From Streptomyces sp. 8K308 (GTDB lineage Bacteria; Actinomycetota; Actinomycetes; Streptomycetales; Streptomycetaceae): a stretch of 35,612 nt of DNA. Made by a program: the position numbers and the translations under genes. Below, one piece after another: positions 16,374-23,343 of the stretch (positions are counted from its first letter, which is position 1; each line of letters starts with the position of its first letter). Where the stretch lies: the NCBI RefSeq assembly GCF_004348315.1, contig NZ_SMKC01000037.1, positions 1 to 35,612 on the forward strand, read 5' to 3'. Under the pieces are notes generated by a model. The model saw only the letters and a program-made list of their open reading frames with translations, was not told the origin of the DNA and ran no database searches.

Positions 16374-17474
16374 GTGAGAATCGCGCGGGTGAGCTACCGG
16401 GTCCCTCCCGAGCCAGGCGGAATGGAGCGCCACGTCGAGCGCCTGACCCGCGAGCAGATCGCTGCCGGGCACCAGGTGTCGCTGGCGTTCCGACACGGGG
16501 CATGCGTTCCGGGCGGCGCGGCACGGATACCGCTGCGGCCCTCGGCCGCGTCCCGCGTGATGGCCACGGTGTCCGACAGGCTGGCCTTCGCAACGCAGGC
16601 GGCCCAGGCTCTGCGCACCGTGCCAGGCGGCCCGCGCGGCGTGGACCTGGTGCACCTGCATGGCGACCACGTCGAGGCCCTCGTGCTGGGACCGGCGTGC
16701 TGGCGTACGGGCGTTCCCCTGTTCGTCACCGTCCACGCCACGCTCAGCGAACGCCACCGCCGGCTGGCCCGGCACGCGTTCCGGTACGCGGCCGGGTTCG
16801 TCGCGCTGGGCGGGGCAACCGCCGCCGACCTGATGGCGCGGGGCGTGGAGGCGCGGCGCATCCTCGTCATGTCCAGCGGACTCGATCTCTCCCGTATGCC
16901 ACCACCCGTTCCCGCGTCCGCCCGCGAGCCCGGCCTGATCGTCAGCGTCGGCACCCTCAACCCGATGAAAGGCCATGCCCTTCTGATCACGGCGTTCCAC
17001 CGGCTGAGCCGCGATCGCCCCGGACTTCGGCTGGTGATCGCGGGCGACGGCCCGGAACGCGACCGACTCGCACTGTTGGCGGCGGCGGGCCCCGGGGTGA
17101 CGCTGTCTGGCGCGTTGCCGCAGGAGGAGGTCTACGACCTCGTCGGGCGGGCGCAACTCTTCGTGCTCGCCTCCCGCAGGCTCGCCGGGAAGGGCGAGGG
17201 CGTGCCGACCGCCGCGCTGGAGGCACTCGCCCTCGGCACGCCGGTCATCGTCTCGTCCCACGCCACCCTCGACCCGGTCGTCACCAACCCGATGGCGTAC
17301 CGCGTCTTCGCGTCGGGCTCGGCGGCGGGGCTGATGGCGGCCGTGGCCAAGACGCTTGACCACCCCTCCGCGCGAGAGCGGATGGGTGCGCTGGGCCGGC
17401 AGGCGGCGGAGGCACTGGACTGGCCGAGGGTGGCCCGCCGAGTCGAGGACTGGTACGAGACGTGTCTCCGCTGA
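16374..17474 (+). CDS. Glycosyltransferase family 4 (GT-B fold)
   Basis: 366 aa. Starts VRIARVSYRVPPEPGGMERH, with the glycine-rich GT4 N-terminal loop, then VDLVHLHGDHVEAL. The donor domain holds LIVSVGTLNPMKGHALLITA, LVIAGDGPERDRLALLAAAG and the EX7E motif EGVPTAALEALALGTPVIV. GTG 16374 is chosen because the homologous region begins there; an in-frame ATG at 16344 would add ten residues unlike the family. No Shine-Dalgarno is seen. The gene is a single-gene unit at the right border of the polysaccharide locus, followed by a strong hairpin. Confidence 0.87.
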   Translation: MRIARVSYRVPPEPGGMERHVERLTREQIAAGHQVSLAFRHGACVPGGAARIPLRPSAASRVMATVSDRLAFATQAAQALRTVPGGPRGVDLVHLHGDHVEALVLGPACWRTGVPLFVTVHATLSERHRRLARHAFRYAAGFVALGGATAADLMARGVEARRILVMSSGLDLSRMPPPVPASAREPGLIVSVGTLNPMKGHALLITAFHRLSRDRPGLRLVIAGDGPERDRLALLAAAGPGVTLSGALPQEEVYDLVGRAQLFVLASRRLAGKGEGVPTAALEALALGTPVIVSSHATLDPVVTNPMAYRVFASGSAAGLMAAVAKTLDHPSARERMGALGRQAAEALDWPRVARRVEDWYETCLR

Positions 17475-17694
17475 ACGCCCCGGTCCCGTTCTGAGACCGT
17501 CCACGGGTCTGCGTCGGGCCGCCGTGTGGTGGCCCGGCGCAGAGGGTGCCCAGATGCGGGTCAGAACACCGGTGGGAGGAACTGGGTGCTCAGTCGCCCG
17601 ATGGCGGATTCGCGGATCGTCGGCGCCTCGCGGTGGAAGGTGCCGTGGGCCAGCGTGAGCGTTCGGCCTGGCGGGGCTCGACATCAGCTCACAC

Positions 17695-17729
17695 GGCGGG
17701 GGCGGGCGCAGTGTGCGGCCGCCCCCGCC
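17695..17729. terminator. Bidirectional terminator-type hairpin
   Basis: Perfect 11-bp inverted repeat GGCGGGGGCGG / CCGCCCCCGCC (17695-17705 and 17719-17729) with a 13-nt loop, between the convergent ends of the GT4 (stop 17474) and the small secreted protein (stop at 17759). There is no T-run, as is common in actinomycetes. The 17475-17694 stretch shows no gene. Confidence 0.7.
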
Positions 17730-17758
17730 ACGGCTCGGGTCAGCGAACCTGGGCCGGG

Positions 17759-18073
17759 TCACTCACAGTCGAACCCCAACACTACCAACGGCACGGCCGC
17801 CAGCCCGCTGTCACAGGTCCAACTGTCGGAGGGCGTGTTGATGACGAAGGGACCGTTGATCGTGCCCAGCGTCGGGGCGCCGGTCGACGCGTCGCAGTCG
17901 AAGGCCGAGACGAGGCCGAAGGCTTCGTTGCCCTCGTCGCAGTCGTACGTTGGCACCTGCTGGGCCGGCTGGGCGGCGAAAGCCGTGCCGGCGGCCGAGG
18001 CAGTCAGCGCCAATGCGGCGACGGCACCGACCGCCAGGCACCGTGTGGAACGCCGTGTCGTTCGCATTTTCAT
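17759..18073 (-). CDS. Small secreted cysteine-containing protein, unknown function
   Basis: 104 aa. A Sec signal peptide is clear: basic N-terminus MKMRTTRRSTR, hydrophobic core CLAVGAVAALALTASAAG, and a signal peptidase I site TAFA-AQ near residue 33. The mature ~71 residues hold four cysteines, in the contexts YDCDEG, FDCDAS, WTCDSG and FDCE, probably forming two disulfides outside the cell. The repeating (Y/F)DC(D/E) look suggests an internal duplication. GGAG lies about 9 nt before the ATG. Not a chaplin (no chaplin core motif) and I do not recognise the family. It stands alone between the polysaccharide and polyketide regions. Confidence 0.75.
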   Translation of the reverse strand: MKMRTTRRSTRCLAVGAVAALALTASAAGTAFAAQPAQQVPTYDCDEGNEAFGLVSAFDCDASTGAPTLGTINGPFVINTPSDSWTCDSGLAAVPLVVLGFDCE

Positions 18074-18264
18074 TCCCAGTCACTCCTGACCGTGAGGATC
18101 ACTTTGAGTACCGAATGCCTGACGCCGATTTTTCCTTCCGGGAACCGGCACTCTCATTCAGTACGATCAGACTGACCTCACTTGAATGTACATAAACAGG
18201 GCGTGGGTGGTGGCGAAGGTGTGTTCACGGCAGCGCAAGTTGCGGTTTTATGCAAGGGGTCGCT

Positions 18265-18420
18265 GTGACGAGAACAGGCCCTGGAACGTCGCCATTGCGC
18301 CGGTGGTACTTTTTCGGGTCACACGCTCCTCTTTACGGGTGAGTTCGCGCACCGCCTATTGCGGCCGGGTGCCTCGTATGGAGTACTGGAACTGTCCAAC
18401 CGATGGGCCGCCATCCTCTC
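18265..18420 (+). repeat. Imperfect upstream repeat, copy A
   Basis: Aligns by eye with 22028-22180. Shared anchors in the same order: GTGAC, CTG...CGCC, CCGGTGGTAC, TCGGG, CACGCTC, and ATGGA(G/C)TACTGGAA....TCCAAC. The distance from GGTGGTAC to TACTGGAA is the same in both copies. A TGGA-N4-TCCA inverted repeat at its end keeps its arms while the centre differs (ACTG here, ATCA in copy B). Could be a control region or a vestigial short gene (reading frame MEYWNCPTDG here, MDYWNHPTVG in copy B). Confidence 0.6.
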
Positions 18421-18435
18421 TGGGGTGATGGCGGC
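18407..18435. terminator. Hairpin after repeat copy A
   Basis: GCCGCCATC / GATGGCGGC, 9 bp perfect stem with an 11-nt loop. Lies directly at the end of repeat copy A, before a second stronger hairpin. Confidence 0.4.
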
Positions 18436-18485
18436 TGAGAGTGCCAATTGCCATGCGGGTGTGCCCCCGTAGAGGGATTGGACCG

Positions 18486-18514
18486 CCAGCCGGTGCCAGT
18501 TTGGCACCGGCTGG
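18486..18514. terminator. Strong 13-bp hairpin in decayed region
   Basis: Perfect 13-bp inverted repeat CCAGCCGGTGCCA / TGGCACCGGCTGG (18486-18498 and 18502-18514) with a 3-nt loop, followed by a weakly T-rich TCATTTCTAT. It looks like a transcription terminator or attenuator, although no intact gene precedes it, so it may be left from a lost gene or act on a leader transcript. Confidence 0.55.
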
Positions 18515-18744
18515 AGCGGCTCATTTCTATCAGCCCATCTCGACTGCGGCGGCGCCAAGCGCACATCCCGAACGCAGCCGATCCGGGAATCCGGAAAACG
18601 TGATTCCGAATCGTGATCCAGGGAGACGACCGTGTTCCTCTCACCCAGCCTGGGATCGACTGGCGGCGGATCGCGGTCACCATCAGGAGGACCAACCTCG
18701 CCGACGCCTCCGCCGGCGTGTGACGGTTACTCTCATCTCTAGCG

Positions 18745-18779
18745 GCCCCGGCCGGACCTGCCCCCCGGCCGGCCGGGGC
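18745..18779. terminator. GC-rich hairpin in decayed region
   Basis: GCCCCGGCCGG / CCGGCCGGGGC, 11 bp perfect, 13-nt loop, no T-run. No intact gene lies next to it. Confidence 0.4.
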
Positions 18780-18985
18780 TCCCAGTCTCCCTCCTGAGCG
18801 AGTGCTGTTCCGTTCGCGCGGTGCCGAAATGCTTCGGCACCTGTGAATCTCACCCCCTGGAAAAAGCTCGCCGCGCGCCGCCCCGGATGGAGCTCTTCGT
18901 CGCTGCCTGGCCTCACGCTTTCGTTGGGTGGGCTGTTCCAGGCTCGGTCACAAACGCGAGAAGCGCTCCTGACCTGCAGCGACAG

Positions 18986-19345
18986 GACTTGTCGAGGTTC
19001 AAGTTCCGTGGACAGAAACACTGCTCAGGTGAGGCAGCGTATCCGGGCCCAGCGGCGCACACGGCGGCGAACGCGTGGCTGGATGCCTTGGCGGCCTTCC
19101 GGACGTCCTGCCGGGCGGCCCACGTTGTCGGTCAACTGGGGCCCTTGGGGTGAGACCGGCACCGTCACTGACTTCGCCTGGCGCGGATACCAGACCCTTC
19201 TCACGGAGATGGGTTTCCTGGCGCTGAGGAATTTGCTCGGGCACCCGCCTGTGCAGTCCGGAACCAATCCCGGAAATCCGAGACGTGGATTTCCAAGGTC
19301 GGCCGGCACGCGCATTTCTACAGACTTTCAGGCGGGAGCGCGAGG
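18986..19345 (+). pseudogene. Decayed type I PKS fragment (ketoreductase C-terminal end)
   Basis: Three short blocks in successive frames match the KR end of the intact PKS in this window, in order. Block 1 (18986-19114) keeps YPGP..HTAANAWLDALAAF, against NPGQVSYAAANAWLDGFAAW, with the catalytic Tyr position read as His. Block 2, after a frame change, starts at 19122 with PTLSVNWGPWGETG and RGYQTLLTEMGF; about 29 of 50 residues match the intact PKS. Block 3, after another frame change at about 19285, has GRPARAFLQTF against GRRAPFFSRLL. No ACP follows. It lies just upstream of a convergent regulator, the same place the intact PKS holds relative to its own regulator. Confidence 0.85.
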
Positions 19346-19481
19346 CCCGGCGGCGCTCGCCCACGGATGTCCCAACGCATGGGCCTGGGGGCAGAGCTGA
19401 GCTCACCACTCGCTCGCGTAGCGGCGGCGTCGTCAGCCACAGCGCGTTGGGCACGTTGCGCGTAGACGCGGGGAGGCATGA

Positions 19482-19515
19482 CCGTGGGCCGGCGGCAATC
19501 CGCGCCGGCCCACGG
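19482..19515. terminator. Terminator hairpin downstream of regulator A
   Basis: Perfect 13-bp stem CCGTGGGCCGGCG / CGCCGGCCCACGG (19482-19494 and 19503-19515), 8-nt loop, 26 bp beyond the stop of the minus-strand regulator. Probably terminates that gene. Confidence 0.75.
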
Positions 19516-19541
19516 CGCAGTCTCCTCGAACCCTGGCCCTC

Positions 19542-20930
19542 TCAATATCCCGACATCACACCAGCGCCTGCCAGCCGGTCCTCGAACTCCGCTCTCTCTC
19601 CACTGTCGCTGCAGCGCGCCAGGCAGTCGCGGAAGTCCTTGAGGTACATCGCCCCGAGGTGGGACCGCAGTCCGCCGAGCAACTCCACCGCGCGCAGGGC
19701 GTGGTGACACCCCTCGGCCACATCCCCGGTTTCCACCCGCGCGGTGGCGAGCAGCAGCAGATCGAGGGTGCGGCGGCGAACGTAGCGTTCCGGCAGACTG
19801 TTGAGGGCCATCTCGGCCCAGCGCGCCGACTCGTGCGGGCGGCCGAGGTCGCGGAAGCAGCGCGCCAGCCCGTCGGCCAGATGCGCTGTGTCGAAGTACG
19901 CGATCCACTCGGGTTCATTGTCCGGGCGGGCTCCGTCCAGCTCCTCGATGGCCCGTTCCGCGCTCCGCTCGCAGGCGTGGGCGTCGCCGAGCAGGGCGTA
20001 ACCGCGCGCCTCTGCGACGTGGAACAACGCCGCCATGGCCGGGGTGACCTGGCCGCGGGTGCCACCGCGCGCGGCCAGGGCGAGCTGCACCACCTCGCCC
20101 GGATGGCCAAGGTGTGGCGCGACGTAGCCCATGCCGTCGGCCAGCACGAATCCGCCGAAGGCGCGGTCGCCGGCGGCCTGCGCCAGCCGGAGTGCCTGGA
20201 TGTAGTAGCGTTGCGCTAGGTTGAGCCGGTTGGTGTCCACCGCCATGAAGCCGGCGAGCTTGTTGAGCTGTGCGACGGCGGCGAAGAGGCGGCGGCCGAG
20301 CCCCTCGGCGTATGTTCCTGTGAGCAGCCCTGAGACAAAGCTGTTGAGGTAGTGCACCGCGACGGAGCGGATGTGGCCACTGCCGAACCTGCGGTCGAGG
20401 TTGGCGAGGGCCCGTGTCGTCTCCAGCACCGCCTCGACGTCGGCGACGCGCACATGTGAGCCGCCCTTCCGGGAGATCTCCGCGTCGCACGCCGTGATCA
20501 GCCAGTCGCGGCTCGGGCCGATCAAAGTGGACACCGCCACGGTGGGCCCGAAGATCAGACCTCGGGGGTCGGCGTCGCAGGACCACAGTTCGCATGTCAT
20601 CTTGACGGCGCTGGCCAGGTTGGGTAGGAACTGCAGGCCGACCCCGCTGGCCAGGTTCTTTCCGTACGCCATACCGATCTCTTCCAATGACACGGTGCGG
20701 TCGAGTTTCTCGCTGAGCACCTCGGCGATGATCGCGGCTGTCCGGCCACGGGGGCGCTGGCCTCTCACCCACCGACTCACGGAGGTCTTGTCGTGCCGAA
20801 GGTCGAGGCCGAGTTTGCTGCCCCTGATGTTCACCCGGCGAGCTAGTCCGGCGTTCGAGATCCCGGCCTCCTGGATTAACGCCTCAAGTCGCTGGTTCGG
20901 CTGACGAGAAATGATCTGACGGGCAGCCAT
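19542..20930 (-). CDS. HTH-TPR transcriptional regulator, copy A (NsdA-like)
   Basis: 462 aa. The N-terminal ~85 residues form an XRE-like helix-turn-helix domain (LEALIQEAGISNAGLARRVN, then DKTSVSRWVRGQRPRGRTAA as the recognition part). The remaining ~370 residues are helical, with TPR-like repeats such as LAQRYYIQALRLAQAAGD and EPEWIAYFDTAHLADGLARC. The layout resembles the streptomycete NsdA-type regulators of development and antibiotic production; DNA target and ligand are unknown. About 76% identical over the first 100 residues to the regulator at 32202, and of exactly equal length. Codon 18 is TTA (20877-20879), so full translation should need the bldA tRNA if the host is Streptomyces; copy B has CTG there. 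AAGGGA lies about 10 nt before ATG. It faces a PKS relic, not an intact operon. Confidence 0.85.
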   Translation of the reverse strand: MAARQIISRQPNQRLEALIQEAGISNAGLARRVNIRGSKLGLDLRHDKTSVSRWVRGQRPRGRTAAIIAEVLSEKLDRTVSLEEIGMAYGKNLASGVGLQFLPNLASAVKMTCELWSCDADPRGLIFGPTVAVSTLIGPSRDWLITACDAEISRKGGSHVRVADVEAVLETTRALANLDRRFGSGHIRSVAVHYLNSFVSGLLTGTYAEGLGRRLFAAVAQLNKLAGFMAVDTNRLNLAQRYYIQALRLAQAAGDRAFGGFVLADGMGYVAPHLGHPGEVVQLALAARGGTRGQVTPAMAALFHVAEARGYALLGDAHACERSAERAIEELDGARPDNEPEWIAYFDTAHLADGLARCFRDLGRPHESARWAEMALNSLPERYVRRRTLDLLLLATARVETGDVAEGCHHALRAVELLGGLRSHLGAMYLKDFRDCLARCSDSGERAEFEDRLAGAGVMSGY

Positions 20931-21046
20931 TGCTGATTATTCCCTTCAATGAACTCCTGAGAGCCTGATCCAGCCCTGCCGACAGCCGCCCGTGAGGCGA
21001 TTTGGGCAAGGGGCTCCTTGCGCCTATCTCATACATGACAGCAACC

Positions 21047-21075
21047 ATTCTCGTTTTCCTGCTTCCACGTGACAA
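21047..21075 (-). promoter_or_regulatory. Promoter of regulator A
   Basis: Read on the minus strand: TTGTCA (21070-21075), a 17-bp spacer and GAGAAT (21047-21052). The same arrangement, with 17-bp spacing, precedes regulator B (33692-33720), while the surrounding leaders differ. The leader is about 110 nt and contains a short hairpin GCAAGG/CCTTGC around 21008-21023. Confidence 0.65.
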
Positions 21076-22027
21076 CCGCGTCAAGAAGTGAGGTCACGCC
21101 ATAGGCAGTTGCGCCCCGCGCACAAGTGGCGTTTCTGGGTGCAGGTGTCCGGGACGCTCTCCGCGCTCGAGATTCTCGTATGATGATTGATTGCCTTTTC
21201 CGACACGGTTTCCGGTGAGCCGAGGGCAGGGGATTACCGGGCGCAAGGGACACCAGCCGACGGAAGGCGGCACCGCACGCCTGGTCGGGCCGGACTGGCC
21301 AGGAGCGGGCGCCTGAGGGGCGTTCATCGCAGCTCGGCCCGAACGGCTCCGTCCGGGTCTGTCAAACGAGAGGCTGTGTCGCATTTCGGTGACGACCAAT
21401 CGTGAGCATCGGGCCTCCACCATGCGGAAATTGCGGCTCGTGCCCTGAACTCGAGGTTCCGAGGGAATGACAGCGCATCCGAGTCGCTGATCTTGTCGCA
21501 CCGAACTCTCTCGGGACTGACACCGAGCCATTCGGTCAATCCCACGCAACGACCGCCGTGGTGCGAGGACCTGTGATTCTTGATCGGTGATCGAATCCGT
21601 CATCGCCGTATCCCTCCGTCACCATATGGCCGTCGAAGGTGATGGCGAAGGCGTGGTACGGCGGAACGACGCGTGTGTCATGGCGTGGTGGCGCGTGTCG
21701 TCGGGCCAGCCAGCGATTCGGTAGGGCCAGCGCGTGAAGGGGCGGCGGTCAGCCAGTGCTCGGCGGTAGGCGTACCAGCATCTCGTCCGAGCCGACTTCC
21801 ACCGTTCCCAGGCCCGGACTGGCGGACGGCGCGCTGACAGCGGCGATCAGCCGCCCGGGGGACGAGCGGGAGATCGCCGAGTACCTGCGACGGTGGACCG
21901 AGCTCCGCGTTCCCGCCCGCCGACTGAACGACCACGTCATGCCGCCGAAGAACCTCGGATCCAGGTCACGGGATACCGCCGACGCCATCGCGGACACCCG
22001 CGACTGCCGCAGGGCGCGCGCCAAACA

Positions 22028-22180
22028 GGGTGACAAATGAGCTGTCCCTGCGATCGCCCGGTGGTACGTCTCGGGCCCGCACGCTCGTTCGTTCAGGTGG
22101 CCTCGTGGCAAGGCTGTTGCGCGGTCATCACTCCCATGGACTACTGGAATCATCCAACGGTGGGTCGCCCATTCATCCCG
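22028..22180 (+). repeat. Imperfect upstream repeat, copy B
   Basis: Partner of 18265-18420 (see copy A for the shared anchors). It lies about 200 bp upstream of the IPT/TIG relic and about 900 bp upstream of the DUF5988-like gene. Here the frame continues as MDYWNHPTVGRPFIPGEYSF to a stop near 22310, without hairpins. The TGGA-ATCA-TCCA inverted repeat is at 22144-22155. Confidence 0.6.
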
Positions 22181-22378
22181 GGAGAATATTCGTTCCTGCC
22201 GCGCTCGGCGGCGACTGATCGAATGGTCTTTTTCCGGCGGGGTTGGATGCATCGGCTGACACAGGCATACAGGTGTCGGTCGATGCGAGGCCCACAGGAC
22301 GAATTCGGTTAAGCCATTGCACTGGGAAACGCAAGTCCTCTCGGTTCATGAGTCTTTTTCTCGAAGGAGGAGAATCCC

Positions 22379-22972
22379 ATGCCTCTTTCCCTCAAGGGTT
22401 CGATCGGCGGTGGCACCGCGGTCACGATCACCGGCACCAATCTCTGTCATGCGACCAAGGCGACCTTCGGCACCAAGTCGGCGACCAGCACCGGCAACGC
22501 GCCCACCTTGGTGGCCGTCCTCTCCCTCTCCGGGGCCGGCGTCGCCGACGTCCGCGTCACACCCCGGCGGCGGCAGTGAGGGCCTGTAGCACAGCCACGT
22601 TCCGGCGCCCGCGCCGACCGTGTCGCAGACACTGGCGCCGAACTCGGGACCGCCGGCGGGCAGCAACCAGGTGGCCATCGCCGGCACGGGCCTGACCGGC
22701 GTCACCCTTGTCCGCTTCGGCTCGGCGACCGCCGTGAACCCGCCCCGGGGCCCCGCCTCGGGCGGCAACACGGTCCGTTTCGCCGGGAGCGGCTTCACCC
22801 CGTCACCACGGGTTCTTCGGCGGCGTGCCCGTCCCCTTCACGGTGCTCTCGGACACCTCCGTCGCCGCGCAGGGCCCCACGGTCCGGCCCGGCCCGGTGG
22901 CCATCACCGGTCGGGGCCTGGCGGGACGAGTGGCCGGTGACGTACACGCGGCTCGCGGCGCCGGAAATCTGA
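22379..22972 (+). pseudogene. Broken IPT/TIG-domain protein gene
   Basis: An excellent ribosome site (AAGGAGGAG, 22364-22372) precedes ATG 22379. The first ~62 codons encode an IPT/TIG immunoglobulin-like repeat (GGGTAVTITGTNLCHATKAT FG type). Then the frame breaks: a second repeat (SGPPAGSNQVAIAGTGLTGV, 22650-22720) and the start of a third (GPASGGNTVRFAGSGFT) follow in another frame, the rest of the third (FFGGVPVPFTVLSDTSVAAQ, 22811-22870) in a third frame, and the end (EWPVTYTRLAAPEI, stop 22970-22972) in yet another. Intact relatives are actinomycete proteins made of such repeats, usually 250-450 aa, of unclear function and probably exported or surface-associated. A 65-aa truncated product could still be made from 22379-22579. 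Confidence 0.82.
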
Positions 22973-23105
22973 GCACCCCGCCGACCCGCAGGATTTGACG
23001 TTCAAGGGCGCTTACAGGCGACCCTCTCGAAAAATGCCGCGCGTACCACCCTGCGGGAGTCCTCACTACCTTACCGGTCTCTTTTTCGGCGAGTACGGTA
23101 TTCTC

Positions 23106-23315
23106 ATGAACCGGCCGATGATGGTTCTCTTGGTCGATGGCCCCTCGGGGATCTCGCCTCTCTGGCCAGCCCCTCGGGATGAAACTCAGAAAAAGATCAA
23201 GATCCGGCATCTGAACGGCTACGAGCATTTTGAACTGACAGGAAGTCAAGTCGAAATAGATGGTGTGCAAACACCCATCTATCGATGGCGCCGGCGCACC
23301 TACATCGCAGAATAG
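23106..23315 (+). CDS. DUF5988-like small protein
   Basis: 69 aa. Recognised by the pattern VLLVDGPSGISP at the N-terminus, GYEHFELTG in the middle and YRWRRRTYIAE at the C-terminus, as in the small DUF5988 proteins often encoded beside actinomycete polyketide and other natural-product genes. Function unknown. I chose ATG 23106, which starts the conserved part; an in-frame start at 22995 would add 37 unlike residues. Its stop is 28 nt before the stand-alone KS start, so it probably heads the KS-PKS operon. The ribosome site is weak. Confidence 0.72.
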   Translation: MNRPMMVLLVDGPSGISPLWPAPRDETQKKIKIRHLNGYEHFELTGSQVEIDGVQTPIYRWRRRTYIAE

Positions 23316-23343
23316 GCCGCGCCAGGAAAGGTAAACGAACACA

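Larger units (their letters stand above)
18074..18985. other. Intergenic/decayed stretch upstream of PKS relic
   Basis: No intact gene recognised. It contains upstream repeat copy A (18265-18420), two strong hairpins (18407-18435, 18486-18514), a third hairpin (18745-18779), and then sequence that may already belong to the decayed PKS relic from about 18880 on. An 80-codon open frame at 18186-18428 ends inside the repeat; I cannot support it as a gene. Confidence 0.5.
20931..22378. other. Long intergenic stretch between regulator A and IPT/TIG relic
   Basis: Holds the regulator A leader and promoter (to 21075), then about 900 bp with no gene I can support, then repeat copy B (22028-22180). 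Around 21756-22040 a plus-strand frame with actinomycete-like codon use (ISRPGDEREIAEYLRRWTEL) may be a piece of a broken gene. Around 21320-21603, on the minus strand, a GGAGGG + ATG start opens a short frame that then shifts. Neither is recognised. Confidence 0.45.

Noticed and set aside
18186..18428. 80-codon frame ending in MEYWNCPTDGPPSSLG
   Set aside because: Upstream part has poor codon bias and no ribosome site; similarity to copy B is limited to the last part. Reported as a repeat, not as a gene.
22995..23105. N-terminal extension of the DUF5988-like gene
   Set aside because: The extra 37 residues are unlike the family, and the conserved part begins just after ATG 23106.
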